Assembly: GCF_003864295.1 (NCBI RefSeq) | Contig: NZ_BDQK01000002.1 | Span: 45,298-109,297, forward strand | From: Aphanothece sacrum FPU1 | GTDB taxonomy: Bacteria > Cyanobacteriota > Cyanobacteriia > Cyanobacteriales > Microcystaceae | Length of the DNA: 64,000 nt | Reading direction: 5' to 3' | Part shown: positions 1-9,010 of the stretch, piece after piece | Numbering within the stretch: the first letter of the stretch is position 1 | Layout: the number at the start of each line of letters is the position of its first letter | Position numbers and translations under genes: made by a program | The notes under the pieces: generated by a model | Database searches by the model: none | The model's input: only the letters and a program-made list of their open reading frames with translations | What the model was told of the DNA's origin: nothing

Positions 1-145
1 ATAGACATTCTTGGACTAAATAAGGATGAGCGATTTTCTCAAACCAAACTAAAACTTTCTCCAACTCTGTCAACTCGGTTCTAAGTTGTAGACGCACTTC
101 CTTAATTAATGAGTTATTTTTATCTTCTTTTTTTTCAAACAGCAC
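1..145 (-). CDS. Anti-sigma regulatory factor (RsbW-like kinase), N-terminal part
   Basis: Open frame on the minus strand starting at a GTG at 145 and running off the left edge (48 codons visible). After a short polar leader it reads KEVRLQLRTELTELEKVL then WFEKIAHPYLVQECL, typical of the first helix and strand of RsbW-type serine kinases of the GHKL fold. The start overlaps the stop of the upstream STAS-sugar transferase gene by about 11 bases, so the two are probably translationally coupled. In the partner-switching scheme this kinase would phosphorylate the STAS serine of its neighbour. The catalytic part lies outside the window, so the assignment rests on the N-terminus and context. Confidence 0.6.
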   Translation of the reverse strand, partial: MLFEKKEDKNNSLIKEVRLQLRTELTELEKVLVWFEKIAHPYLVQECL

Positions 146-1142
146 CACTATTTTTACGAAATAAAATTAACAAAGTTTTGAAAATCAATTTGAGGTCATA
201 CCAATGACTCCAATTTTCTTGATACCGTAAATCTAATTCAATCACCTCCTCAAAATTTTTGATCCTTGATCGTCCATAAACTTGCCATTCTCCTGTCATT
301 CCTGGTTTAACATCTAATCTTTGCCATTGAGGAATTTCATACTTTTCTACTTCATCAGGAGTAGGTGGTCTGGTTCCTACTAAACTCATATCCCCTTGTA
401 ACACATTCCAAAATTGAGGTAATTCGTCTAAGCTAGTCCGTCGTAAAAATCTCCCAATTTTTGTAATACGTGGATCATTAGGATTCTTAAAAATAGCTCC
501 TTTTGCTTCATTAGGAATTTGATTTTTTAATGCTTCTGCATCAATACACATAGAGCGAAATTTAATAATTTTAAACCGTTTTCCCAGCCAACCACAACGA
601 GTTTGGCAAAAAAATATCGGACCTGGACTATCTAATTTAATAATAATTGCAATAGGAATAAGCAAAATTACAGTAATTATTAATCCCACTAAACCACCCA
701 CAATATCTATCGAGCGTTTCATCCAAGAACGAACAGAAGGATGAGTTTCAGGAGGCTGTTGATAATTAGTCTGACTATTATTAATTATGGTAGAAGATTT
801 AGAGTCTAGACTGGAAGTAATAGTAAAGATTTCATCGAGTCCAGTCATAGACAAAACCGCCATCACTGGAGGATGAGTATTATAGAGAATTAATTGAACC
901 TCTTTGTTTTGAGCCGCCTTAAAATTGTGAACTAAAGCCCCCACCCCACTACTATCCATAAACTGAGTATGACTAAAATCAAGAATTAGTTGAGGTGGGA
1001 GGTCATCACCCGACAGAAATTCATAACAAATACCCTTAAACTGTACCGCCTCTAACACAGTCAAACGAGGCGGCATTTGCATGACAGGATAATTGTTGAC
1101 AAAAACAATGGGAAAATATGCTTCTGGTATTTGACTAGTCAT
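135..1142 (-). CDS. STAS domain fused to a bacterial sugar transferase
   Basis: About 335 aa. Residues ~20-115 form a STAS (anti-sigma-factor antagonist) domain with the motif DSSGVGAL, whose serine is the usual phosphorylation site. Residues ~147-170 are a membrane helix. Residues ~170-333 are a bacterial sugar transferase (WbaP/EpsL type, Pfam02397) with KIIKFRSM, RRTSLDELPQ, GTRP and KPGMTGEWQV motifs. Such enzymes move a sugar phosphate to undecaprenyl phosphate to start exopolysaccharide synthesis. I chose ATG 1142 over the TTG one codon earlier. It overlaps the RsbW-like gene downstream. Joining both halves in one chain suggests exopolysaccharide initiation under partner-switch control; that link is inference. 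Confidence 0.9.
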   Translation of the reverse strand: MTSQIPEAYFPIVFVNNYPVMQMPPRLTVLEAVQFKGICYEFLSGDDLPPQLILDFSHTQFMDSSGVGALVHNFKAAQNKEVQLILYNTHPPVMAVLSMTGLDEIFTITSSLDSKSSTIINNSQTNYQQPPETHPSVRSWMKRSIDIVGGLVGLIITVILLIPIAIIIKLDSPGPIFFCQTRCGWLGKRFKIIKFRSMCIDAEALKNQIPNEAKGAIFKNPNDPRITKIGRFLRRTSLDELPQFWNVLQGDMSLVGTRPPTPDEVEKYEIPQWQRLDVKPGMTGEWQVYGRSRIKNFEEVIELDLRYQENWSHWYDLKLIFKTLLILFRKNSGAV

Positions 1143-1170
1143 CAACTATCAAGATAGGGCAATTGAGTAA

Positions 1171-1821
1171 TTAGGGGCGTGTCGGTTTATCTTGTTCCTG
1201 CTGCATTTTGGTTTTTGCCTTAGCAGCACTCCGTCTGAGGGCTTGTAAACGAGATTCGTATTGTTTACGCTGACGACGGTTAGGCGTTTGCTCAATTAGG
1301 GTTTTAAAGGCACTGCCGAGACTTTTATAGGCATTGGGCAAGGAGTAACCAAAACGACCGGCTAAGGCGATCGCTTTTTCATCAGCATCTAAAGACTCTT
1401 TGAGTTTGCGATCGCCATTATTTTTTTGCCAGAGTCGATACCCAGAAATGCCACATAGGCCTAATGCTAATAATAACAACAAACCATCTTGTACCCATAA
1501 TTCTCCAACTGCACCCCCTAAACCAATAGCGAGGGCTGCCATTTCCCATCCTTCTCTGGGAATGGTGTCATTTTGAATACGGGCAACTTCATGCCAAAAT
1601 AACAAATTTCGTTGATCAATGGCTAAATTTTCCCATTTAGCCAGATCAATTTGAATTTCCACTTCGTCTCTTCCTAGTTCTTCGCAACGGACTAAAGGCG
1701 GGTTAATTTCGGTACTGCCTTCTATCATAACCCAACTTTGTAATTCTGGCGGTAATAATGTTTTTAACCGCCTTAGTTCGCTCATTTCCGCTCTAGCTGA
1801 TGAGGTAGCATAGGATGTCAT
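1171..1821 (-). CDS. DUF3318 domain protein
   Basis: 216 aa, a member of the cyanobacterial DUF3318 family of unknown function. The N-terminus (~1-75) carries RRLKTLLPPELQSWVMIEG. A central hydrophobic stretch (~92-130) makes one or two membrane segments. Then comes a conserved DADEKAIALAGRFGY box and a basic, Gln-rich tail. The HEVARIQ/DADEKAIA arrangement is faintly reminiscent of membrane metallopeptidase HExxH...D/E patterns, but the HExxH is incomplete (HEVAR), so no activity is claimed. A second DUF3318 copy lies 220 bases upstream on the same strand. Confidence 0.85.
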   Translation of the reverse strand: MTSYATSSARAEMSELRRLKTLLPPELQSWVMIEGSTEINPPLVRCEELGRDEVEIQIDLAKWENLAIDQRNLLFWHEVARIQNDTIPREGWEMAALAIGLGGAVGELWVQDGLLLLLALGLCGISGYRLWQKNNGDRKLKESLDADEKAIALAGRFGYSLPNAYKSLGSAFKTLIEQTPNRRQRKQYESRLQALRRSAAKAKTKMQQEQDKPTRP

Positions 1822-1932
1822 AGGACTGTTTACGTTCTAATTACTATCAAAAGAATTCTATCCTTAGATTGTAGCGGTCTGAACATCAATCCGCTTTTTT
1901 TATCATAAGCTTTCCTTGTAGGCTAATGTTAC

Positions 1933-1985
1933 ACAAAGTCCGCGCTCGTCGGACTTTGTTGGTATAGCCACAGGCTTTAGCCTGT
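1933..1985. repeat. Two adjacent palindromes (REP-like)
   Basis: Arms ACAAAGTCCG / CGGACTTTGT with a 7-base spacer (1933-1959), followed by ACAGGCT-TT-AGCCTGT (1970-1985). Similar GTCCGC...GCGGAC and GGCTxxAGCC hairpins occur near 50.16 kb and 16.34 kb, so this is a dispersed palindromic repeat. It lies between the two DUF3318 genes and could also act as a terminator for the upstream one. Confidence 0.7.
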
Positions 1986-2044
1986 AGGCGTTTTGGACTA
2001 AGTTGACACCAATGAACATTGTGTTTTGCCCCTACGATAACTTC

Positions 2045-2659
2045 TCATTCATTCATTTTCACTCGATCAGGAACTCCCACTGGCGAAAGATTAGCCATAG
2101 CTTTCAGATGCTGAGTGCGAATTAACTCGGTAAAATTGAGATTAGAACGTCCTTCTAATTGGGCAGTGACTTCAATCCCCTCTAAGAGATTTTTCGCCGC
2201 TTCTACGTCCGTATAGCCTCGTCTGACAGCCACTTTGATCGCCGCTTCATCCGCATCAATTTCTCGCTGCACACTTCGATTATTACGCCAGATGTGGTTA
2301 GCAGCGATCGCGCTTAAACCCCCAGCCACAAGCATTCCTAACCCATCTCCTTGAATTCCTTCGACGGTTAGTCCTATTACTCCAGCTAAGACAATACCTT
2401 GATAAACATCGGGTTTAAACCATTTAATCGCGATCAGACTGCTTGTTGCCCTTAATACTAACAAATCTCTCTGTCCTCTAGATAACCGCCGCCATAAGTC
2501 AAAGTTGATATAAATGGGGCGGTTATTCCATTTCCAGGGAGGTGTAAAAGGCGCGTCAATTACCTTAGACTGTTGGGGTTGGCTAACAATTTTAGTTAAC
2601 ATTCGCCCAGAAGCAGGCATTACATCTAATAGGCGGCTAATCTCAGATTCGATACTCAT
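2045..2659 (-). CDS. DUF3318 domain protein, second copy
   Basis: 204 aa and paralogous to the next gene downstream. It has the same order: a soluble N-terminus with a MPASGRM segment, a hydrophobic central part (~90-125, GIVLAGVIGLTVEG), the family box REIDADEAAIKVAVRRGY, and a C-terminal helical tail. Function unknown. Two diverged copies side by side suggest an old duplication; subunits of one membrane complex would be one explanation, but that is speculation. Confidence 0.8.
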   Translation of the reverse strand: MSIESEISRLLDVMPASGRMLTKIVSQPQQSKVIDAPFTPPWKWNNRPIYINFDLWRRLSRGQRDLLVLRATSSLIAIKWFKPDVYQGIVLAGVIGLTVEGIQGDGLGMLVAGGLSAIAANHIWRNNRSVQREIDADEAAIKVAVRRGYTDVEAAKNLLEGIEVTAQLEGRSNLNFTELIRTQHLKAMANLSPVGVPDRVKMNE

Positions 2660-2686
2660 GGGTCAATGACACAAAGGTAGGCTCCT

Positions 2687-2881
2687 TTACTGAGTATAAT
2701 GGCTTTGTGAGGCACTCTTCTTGTTCCAACACTTTTCTAACATTCTAATTTTGTAAAAGTACCAGAATTCATTCATATGTAAAATCATTCGCTGGTTTTC
2801 ATCAAATAGGGGTTGATTGAGATATTGCCAGATTGCTGCCCCAACTTGTTTCAATTTCCATAACTCAACGTTGACATTCAT
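2687..2881 (-). CDS. Small hypothetical protein
   Basis: 64 aa, ATG start, 27 bases upstream of the second DUF3318 gene in the same direction. Rich in aromatic residues (VELWKLKQVGAAIWQYLNQ and MNEFWYFYKIRMLEKCW) with a basic C-terminus. I recognise no domain. The non-random N-terminal part and tight spacing favour a real gene, but it could be a chance ORF. Confidence 0.4.
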   Translation of the reverse strand: MNVNVELWKLKQVGAAIWQYLNQPLFDENQRMILHMNEFWYFYKIRMLEKCWNKKSASQSHYTQ

Positions 2882-3485
2882 TTTGTTACAACCCCTGATA
2901 CTTTTTTAACGGCAAAAAATTTAGATGGTTTTTTAGCATTTCTAGGGGCTATTATTTAACAGTAAATAATTATCAGTAAAGAATGATGTGTTTATTCTTG
3001 GGTTTAAGTCCCTCACAATACGCCTTGATTACTGTTTACTGTTTACTGTTGACTATTTTAAGTCCCCTATTATTAATTTGACATATAGATGACTTTTTTT
3101 CTTGGTTATAATTACTGAATATTTTTCTGAGATCTACTTGATTTATGTAGTTTCACTGATTTTTTTTCTCGAAACCTTACAAAATGTCGCAATTTTTGAT
3201 ATAACTACATGGTTATTTCTCAAACTCTATGAAGTTACTCTTATCTGAATCCTCAACAATCAAGATTTTTACTAAGTGCTTAAACAAAATTAATTACACA
3301 TAGCAGGGCGGGTTTTGATATGATTATCATGGTTGAGTGACAACGCTTAACCCTAAACCAGCTTCTACAAAATTTTTGGTAATTAATTTTGTGTACCTAA
3401 TTAGATCAACTCTTGGTAATTGCACTTAGTGTTCCCTAAATTGCTAAAAATTATTACTTCAATTAATATTTTGTAATAATCAAAA
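2882..3485. other. Non-coding stretch with heptamer repeats
   Basis: AT-rich gap of about 600 bases between divergent neighbourhoods. It holds a degenerate tandem run of ACTGTTT (four units, 3031-3058), the kind of short tandemly repeated heptamer seen in many cyanobacteria. I see no convincing ORF or RNA gene. Confidence 0.5.
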
Positions 3486-3848
3486 TTAGCTATAATGACT
3501 TCTAGTAATATCTACTGTTATTTTGCCACCAAAATCAGGAATAGGGGCGGCCGGTTTACTTAAACGCACTCTTACTTGTTGCACTCGATCTAATGTTAAA
3601 ATGTCTTTAGCGATCGCGGCAGCTAATTTTTCAATCAAGGCAAATTTTTCGGTGGCGATCCGATTTTTAACAATAGCGATCGCCTGACGATAATCTAAGG
3701 TATCTTCAATGTTATCAGTCGTTCCCGATGGTTGTAAATCTACTGCTATAGTCAGATCTACTTCAAACCATTGTCCTAAGACTTGTTCTTCGGGTAAATA
3801 ACCTATATACCCGTAACTGCGAATTCCAGTAATTTCAATTGAGTCCAT
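3486..3848 (-). CDS. folB: Dihydroneopterin aldolase
   Basis: 120 aa, full length for the family. It converts 7,8-dihydroneopterin to 6-hydroxymethyl-dihydropterin and glycolaldehyde in folate synthesis. Visible features are GYIGYLPEEQVLGQWFEVDL near the N-terminus (the GxxxxExxxGQxFxVDL region), DTLDYRQAI in the middle, and FALIEKLAAAIAKDIL with the conserved Glu and Lys. Cytosolic. It stands alone, divergent from the rhomboid gene with only 35 bases between starts, so the two promoters probably overlap. Confidence 0.9.
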   Translation of the reverse strand: MDSIEITGIRSYGYIGYLPEEQVLGQWFEVDLTIAVDLQPSGTTDNIEDTLDYRQAIAIVKNRIATEKFALIEKLAAAIAKDILTLDRVQQVRVRLSKPAAPIPDFGGKITVDITRSHYS

Positions 3849-3883
3849 ATAATATAAATAGCTGTTATTTTTAGTATAACCTC

Positions 3884-4474
3884 ATGAGCCACCATCAACA
3901 TAATGATATCTCCCGTGAGATGAAAACCCAAGCTAAGATTTTAGGCGGATTTGTGGCTGTTTTTTGGCTATCAGAACTATTAGATTTATTCGTTTTTCAT
4001 GGTAGTTTAAATCAGTTTGGTATTATACCTCATAATATAATCGGGTTAAGAGGAATTTTATTTGCGCCTTTTTTACATGGAAATTTAGCTCATTTAATCG
4101 GTAATACTATTCCTTTTATAGTATTAGGCTGGTTGGTAATGTTACAAGAAACCAGTGATTTTTGGATTGTTACTGCCTTAACTATGGTAATTGGTGGTTT
4201 AGGTACTTGGCTATTTGGCGCACCTGGATCAGTCCATATTGGGGCCAGTATTCTAATTTTTGGTTATTTAGGCTTTTTATTATTACGAGGCTATTTTCAA
4301 AGAAATTTTGCCTCTATTTTATTATCAATTGTGGTAGGATTTTTTTACGGACGTTTAGTATTTGGTGTTCTACCATCTGATCGTGGAATTTCTTGGCAAG
4401 GTCATTTATTTGGCTTTTTAGGAGGAATATTAGCCGCTAAATTAATTGCTAATGAAAAGCGATCTTATCGATAA
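3884..4474 (+). CDS. Rhomboid-family intramembrane serine protease
   Basis: 196 aa, about six predicted membrane helices. The family pattern is present: HGNLAHLIGNTIPF (HxxxN in the second helix), the catalytic serine in VHIGASILIFG, and the catalytic histidine in SWQGHLFGFLGG near the C-terminus. The usual GxSG is GASI here, a common variant. It would cleave within the membrane; the substrate is unknown. ATG start as given, directly divergent from folB. Confidence 0.85.
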   Translation: MSHHQHNDISREMKTQAKILGGFVAVFWLSELLDLFVFHGSLNQFGIIPHNIIGLRGILFAPFLHGNLAHLIGNTIPFIVLGWLVMLQETSDFWIVTALTMVIGGLGTWLFGAPGSVHIGASILIFGYLGFLLLRGYFQRNFASILLSIVVGFFYGRLVFGVLPSDRGISWQGHLFGFLGGILAAKLIANEKRSYR

Positions 4475-4519
4475 GTATTTCTCTTGTGTGGCGTTGCTGA
4501 TTGATGGTATTATTTGTAT

Positions 4520-4680
4520 CTCGCGCAAAGACAAGGCAGCGCGGTCTTGGGGAGGCAGCTTTTGGGGGAAGCTTCCCCCCAAAACGTGCCTTGTCTCCCC
4601 AAGTAAAGCGTGCAATCGCGCCGCAGCGTAGCGAGGAACTGCCGCGCAAAGACGCAAAGAATCGACGCAAAGAATGGTTA
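4520..4680. repeat. Nested palindromic repeat with GCAAAGACGCAAAG motif
   Basis: GC-rich island in an AT-rich gap. The core is a near-perfect palindrome TTTTGGGGGAA-GC-TTCCCCCCAAAA, framed by ACAAGGCA/TGCCTTGT and CTTGGGGAG/CTCCCCAAG arms. It is flanked by CGCGCAAAGACAAGG and CGCGCAAAGACGCAAAG copies. ORFs on both strands here are by-products of the symmetry. It looks like a dispersed cyanobacterial palindromic element (MITE-like), not a gene. Confidence 0.6.
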
Positions 4681-4766
4681 TTTCATACTCTGATTGCTAC
4701 AACCGCCACTTTACAAGAAATTAGGTAAGATGATTTTTTATATTCAGTACAGTTTGGGTGAATTTC

Positions 4767-5123
4767 ATGATGCAACTCGAAGACTATTTTAACTTTCTAA
4801 GCCCTAATGATATTCGTTTAAAAGGAACAAGAATTGGCATTGAAACAATTCTCTATGACTATATTTATCATGCCAAAACACCAGAAGAAATTACCAAAAC
4901 CTACCCCTCTTTAAATTTAGAACAAGTTTATGCGACAATTTTATACTACTTACACGACAAAGAAAACATAACTAATTATTTAACCGAATGGATTGAACAT
5001 GGAGAACAAATGAGAGAAAGACAAAAACAAAATCCTCCTCCGGTTGCTGAAAAACTGAGAAAATTAAGGGAACAAAGAAAAATAAGCAAACAAGCAAATG
5101 ACTCTGAAATATTTATTAGATGA
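4767..5123 (+). CDS. DUF433 antitoxin-type protein
   Basis: About 119 aa. The first two thirds match the DUF433 winged-helix fold: YFNFLSPNDIRLKGTRIGIETILYDYIYHAKTPEEI, then YPSLNLEQVYATILYYLHDKENI. A highly charged C-terminal helix follows. DUF433 proteins are usually antitoxins of a type II pair and often self-repress. ATG 4767 (or 4770) is preferred to the GTG at 4758. It overlaps the DUF5615 gene by 26 bases, the usual translational coupling. Confidence 0.8.
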   Translation: MMQLEDYFNFLSPNDIRLKGTRIGIETILYDYIYHAKTPEEITKTYPSLNLEQVYATILYYLHDKENITNYLTEWIEHGEQMRERQKQNPPPVAEKLRKLREQRKISKQANDSEIFIR

Positions 5124-5460
5124 AAATATTGATCCTCTCTATGCGACTCAATTACGGAGACTCAAACCTGATTTAGTTATTAGAGTTATTGGAGAACCTG
5201 TCACACCATCTAAAGGGAGATTAGACCCTGAAATTCTCTGCTGGTGTGAAGAAAATAATTTTATTCTGGTAACAAATAATCGGACTTCTATGCCAGTTCA
5301 TTTGGTTGACCATACAGCAAAAAATCGTCACATTCCAGGCATTTTTATTCTGAATCCCAATTTGAGCATTGGTGAAAATATAGAAGAATTAATTCTTGCG
5401 GCTGAAGCTTCATTTGATAATGAGTATCAAGACCGAATTGATTATCTTCCTTTACCTTAA
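5098..5460 (+). CDS. DUF5615 PIN-like toxin
   Basis: 120 aa. It starts TLKYLLDENIDP with the first acidic pair of the PIN-like fold, and later has CWCEENNFILVTNNRTSM, the region holding the next conserved residues (usually D/TxD, here TNN). The PIN-like (Mut7-C) family are predicted RNases partnered with DUF433 antitoxins. The weaker second acidic motif leaves activity open. Overlaps the antitoxin gene, so the two form one operon. Confidence 0.8.
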   Translation: MTLKYLLDENIDPLYATQLRRLKPDLVIRVIGEPVTPSKGRLDPEILCWCEENNFILVTNNRTSMPVHLVDHTAKNRHIPGIFILNPNLSIGENIEELILAAEASFDNEYQDRIDYLPLP

Positions 5461-5525
5461 CCTGTTTGGCTTAAGCATAATATAATTATCACTACTAATA
5501 AGTAGTGTCAATTCATGAATTGCCC

Positions 5526-7067
5526 CTATTTAGGACAAACATTAAGAATCTTATCAATCACTTCCTCAATACTTAACCCATCCGTATTAATTTCAATAGC
5601 ATCTACCGCTTTTCGTAGGGGTGCAAGACAACGATTACTATCTAAATAATCCCGTTGCTCAATATCATGTTCAAGTTGCTCTAAAGACATATTTTCCTCT
5701 CCTTGAGCTTGAAAATCAAGTAACCGTCGTCTGGCCCTTTCCTGTACCGAAGCTGTTAGGTATATTTTAACTTCCGCATCAGGAAAGACATTAGTACCGA
5801 TATCTCGACCTTCGGCCACAATTCCCCCCTTTTTACCCAATTGTTGCTGATAAGCGACTAATTTCGCTCTTACCGAAGCTTGGGCCGATAAAGGAGACAC
5901 AAGGGCCGTTACTTGGGGGGTACGAATAGCTTGACTAATATCTTGACCATTAATGTAAATTTGAGGCGGTTTTCCCTCAAAAGGTGGCAAAAATTCTAAT
6001 TTTGCCTGAGACACTAATTCCGCGATCGCCCCATAATCTGAAAGCTCAACCCCAGACTGTAAAACTAACCAAGCGATCGCTCGGTACATAGCCCCCGTAT
6101 CCAAATATACCAAATTGAGAGCTTGAGCTACCCGACGAGTCACAGTAGATTTACCGGCCCCGGCCGGCCCATCAATAGCAATAATCGGTTGACGTACTCG
6201 TAACATAACATTATCAATCAAACGAGTAGACCCCACATAAGCTGCGATCGCCAATAATCCCTGATCTTCCACTTGTTCTAAAGGGGTCAAAGTTTGAGGA
6301 TCAACTAAATCCACATATTGAACCTGAACCAATGGAGTCAAAGCTAATACTTGCTTAACCGTCTCAACAAGTGCATTAGCTTGTCGTTCCCCTTGTGCAA
6401 AAGCTAACTGAGCCTGTTTCAGACTAGCAAATAAAGCTAAAGACTGCTCTCGTTCTTCCTGACTCAAATATTGATTACGAGAACTATAAGCCAATCCTGA
6501 AGATTCTCTAACGATAGCACAACCTTTAATGATGATCCGAAGGTTTAAATCTGCCACTAATCGCCGAATAATCGCCAATTGTTGGGCATCTTTCTCCCCA
6601 AAATAAGCCACATGAGGACTGATAATATTGAATAACTTTGTGACGATAGTGGACACTCCCGGAAAGTGTCCAGGACGAACCGCACCACATAACATAGAAA
6701 GCATAGAATGGGGAGGCATAACGGCGGTAGTAGTCACTGAGGTAACATCAGTGTTGGTGTCCATGCCCATTTCTTCAGGAGAAGGGGCAAAAACCACATC
6801 TACGCCCATTGTTTGACACAATTGACAATCTTCCTCTAACTGACGGGGATATTGCCCTAAATCTTCAGTAGGAGCAAATTGGAGTGGGTTAACAAAAATG
6901 CTAACCACAACTAGATCTACTTCGGCCATAGCTTGACTAATTAAGCTCAAATGACCTTGGTGTAATGCTCCCATTGTGGGGACTAATCCAATAGTTTGAG
7001 TGGATCTCAACTGTTCTAAATGGGCCCGTAATCCCGCTACGGTTCTATAGACACGGAGGTTATTCAT
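5526..7067 (-). CDS. panC/cmk: Pantoate-beta-alanine ligase / cytidylate kinase fusion
   Basis: 513 aa. The PanC half (~1-285) has PTMGALHQGHLSLI (ATP-binding HxGH), GEKDAQQLAIIRRLV, and RESSGLAYSSRN. It joins pantoate and beta-alanine to make pantothenate. The CMK half (~293-513) opens with IAIDGPAGAGKSTVTRRVA (P-loop, ~300-308) and has GAMYRAIA and EGRDIGTNVFPDAEVKIYLTA; it phosphorylates CMP/dCMP. This fusion is characteristic of cyanobacteria and full length here. It lies 15 bases downstream of rlpA on the same strand, so the two are likely co-transcribed. Confidence 0.95.
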   Translation of the reverse strand: MNNLRVYRTVAGLRAHLEQLRSTQTIGLVPTMGALHQGHLSLISQAMAEVDLVVVSIFVNPLQFAPTEDLGQYPRQLEEDCQLCQTMGVDVVFAPSPEEMGMDTNTDVTSVTTTAVMPPHSMLSMLCGAVRPGHFPGVSTIVTKLFNIISPHVAYFGEKDAQQLAIIRRLVADLNLRIIIKGCAIVRESSGLAYSSRNQYLSQEEREQSLALFASLKQAQLAFAQGERQANALVETVKQVLALTPLVQVQYVDLVDPQTLTPLEQVEDQGLLAIAAYVGSTRLIDNVMLRVRQPIIAIDGPAGAGKSTVTRRVAQALNLVYLDTGAMYRAIAWLVLQSGVELSDYGAIAELVSQAKLEFLPPFEGKPPQIYINGQDISQAIRTPQVTALVSPLSAQASVRAKLVAYQQQLGKKGGIVAEGRDIGTNVFPDAEVKIYLTASVQERARRRLLDFQAQGEENMSLEQLEHDIEQRDYLDSNRCLAPLRKAVDAIEINTDGLSIEEVIDKILNVCPK

Positions 7068-7082
7068 GGGTAATCATCAATC

Positions 7083-8087
7083 TTAACGTCCCAGGATTTC
7101 AATTTGAACAGGGGCCACCCCACTACTGACTAAACCCAGGATTTTGGCTGCTCCCTTGGATAAATCAATGATTCGTCCGTGAGCATAAGGACCGCGATCG
7201 TTAATCCGTACAATGATCGTTCGACCATTACTGAGGTTAGTCACTCGAACTTGAGTACCAAAGGGGAGATTACGATGGGCTGCAGTTAATTCGTATTGAT
7301 TATATCGCTCTCCGTTAGCGGTTAAACGACCGTGAAATCCTGGCCCATACCAAGAAGCCATACCTTTACGGGTGGCGGCCACTCGTTTTTGCATACCTTG
7401 AGTAGCATAACCTGATTGGGGAGTTTGCGCAATGGCAGTTAAGGGGGGAGCGTCTCCCATCAGTCGTCGCAAACGATTAGTAATTTGTAATGCGTCGGCA
7501 GCTAATTTATTAGTGGTATCAGGAAGAATGGTTCCCTGATCAAGTTTAATCAGTTCTTGTGAATTAACGGTAATGGTATAAGATCGTTTGTCTTGATTGA
7601 TATTAACGTTAATGCTTTGAGATTTAAACGTTTGTTCTTGACTGAGTTGGTTCAGACGAGCGACTAAAGCTTTGCCTCGGATAATGGCTTGACTTTCAAC
7701 CTTTGAGGGATTATCACTGTGTTGTAATTGGGCTAGGTCTGCTCTGGAACCTAAAAAGGTGATCACTGGGATTTGGCTAACCTTGACGGTGACAGCTAGT
7801 TGATATTTCCAGCGATGGAGTTCGAGAGTTGCCATCTGATTTTCAGAGGTTGGACTATTAGAGTCCGTTGCCGTAGGGTTTACTATTGAGGAGTTTTGGT
7901 TTTCGGGTGTTAAGGGTTGGGAACTGTCTACCGGATTTGTTATTTGCGTCTCCACAGTTTCTTGATTAAGGGTATCTTTTGCGTCAAATGCTTGTGATCC
8001 CTGTAAGGAAAGAGTGAGAAACGCGGTAGTGCCTAAAGTGGTCATGAGAGCGGTTGTTGTTAGCCCTTTCCAAAATTTTCTGTTCAT
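7083..8087 (-). CDS. rlpA: RlpA-like septal lytic transglycosylase
   Basis: About 334 aa from ATG 8087, chosen because it puts a signal peptide ([19 protein letters not shown]...QGSQAF) at the N-terminus; a GTG at 8165 would add 26 residues before it. Residues ~90-230 are a Ser/Thr/Gln-rich linker and a poorly conserved domain. The C-terminal DPBB domain has [37 protein letters not shown], and [17 protein letters not shown]. RlpA proteins cleave denuded glycan strands at septa; no SPOR domain is visible, which is usual in cyanobacteria. Confidence 0.9.
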   Translation of the reverse strand: MNRKFWKGLTTTALMTTLGTTAFLTLSLQGSQAFDAKDTLNQETVETQITNPVDSSQPLTPENQNSSIVNPTATDSNSPTSENQMATLELHRWKYQLAVTVKVSQIPVITFLGSRADLAQLQHSDNPSKVESQAIIRGKALVARLNQLSQEQTFKSQSINVNINQDKRSYTITVNSQELIKLDQGTILPDTTNKLAADALQITNRLRRLMGDAPPLTAIAQTPQSGYATQGMQKRVAATRKGMASWYGPGFHGRLTANGERYNQYELTAAHRNLPFGTQVRVTNLSNGRTIIVRINDRGPYAHGRIIDLSKGAAKILGLVSSGVAPVQIEILGR

Positions 8088-8165
8088 AGATATTGTGTTA
8101 AGTGAGTTGTTTAACCCCTCGAAATGTTTGTGATTCAATGGATTGTTCAACTTCTTTTTCCTCAC

Positions 8166-8800
8166 AAAATGGACTTAATATTTCTTAAACTGTTACACAG
8201 TAGCACGAAATTTTAGGTCTATGTTGCCGTTTTCATAATCATTCGGCATGGTTTCCATTGAATCTTTAAATATAGGTTTACATTAAAAGTGAGATGTAAT
8301 ACTATGGTAGATTTGACTAACTTTGATTAAGTATAATGGCTGAAAAACTCTTTTTTTAACACCACACCCTAGACTAATATAGTCTGTAATGGTTCCTAGG
8401 AGCAAGATAGACAATTTGTAGTCTCTACAGTAATTTTTAATGTTACAAGTCAGTATAAATACTAATTTGGTCATGTTGATTTTAATAGATAAGGGACTTT
8501 TACCCCTAAAAAATTTAATCATTCCCCAGAAATAGATTAAAATTTTCAATATGTACTTGACAAAAATAAATTAATATGTATACAGTAAATTATTAGCAAT
8601 ACTTATTATTTTGTTCTGTATTCATAATCAAAGAGAAATAAATAGTACATTTTCCTGGTCACAGGACGGAAGGTAAGTAGTCGGACATAAATAAACAAAA
8701 CGAAGTCTTGAGTCAGAAAGTTTCAGTAAAATCCCTCATGGCTAAAACGAACAATTGATTTATAGTGAATTAGGAACAATCAGCCATTCTTGTAAAAAAA
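8166..8800. other. AT-rich intergenic stretch
   Basis: About 635 bases between rlpA and a small membrane-protein gene. Very AT-rich. A minus-strand frame at 8283-8549 has low-complexity, random-looking composition and no ribosome site, so I do not call it. No tRNA, repeat or hairpin of note seen. Confidence 0.4.
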
Positions 8801-9010
8801 ATGTTAACTACTGTTATTGGTTACTATTCAATTATTGCCTTAGTTGTTTTTTTAGCTTGGTTTAAAGCATTTTGGAACGATTCAACAACATCAAAAACAG
8901 ATTTGTCCTCCTGGATGGTGTTAATCATTGGTGCTAGTTTATGGGTGATTGTTGTTCCCTTTGCTAATCTTGAATTAGTCACCAAAGTTTCTACAACTGA
9001 TACTTATTAA
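8801..9010 (+). CDS. Small two-helix membrane protein
   Basis: 69 aa, ATG start. Two hydrophobic helices (~5-24 GYYSIIALVVFLAWF and ~38-58 WMVLIIGASLWVIVVPFANL) joined by a polar Ser/Thr-rich turn. No named family recognised, though similar short membrane proteins occur in cyanobacteria. It stands alone with long gaps either side. Confidence 0.55.
   Translation: MLTTVIGYYSIIALVVFLAWFKAFWNDSTTSKTDLSSWMVLIIGASLWVIVVPFANLELVTKVSTTDTY

Noticed and set aside
1171..2659. DUF3318 proteins as membrane metalloproteases
   Set aside because: HEVAR lacks the second His of HExxH and the second copy has no such motif at all.
4442..4728. Four overlapping frames on both strands
   Set aside because: They mirror each other because the DNA is a nested palindrome; none has a plausible start or family.
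8283..8549. 88-codon minus-strand frame between rlpA and the next gene
   Set aside because: Low-complexity, AT-driven composition, no ribosome site and no recognisable domain.
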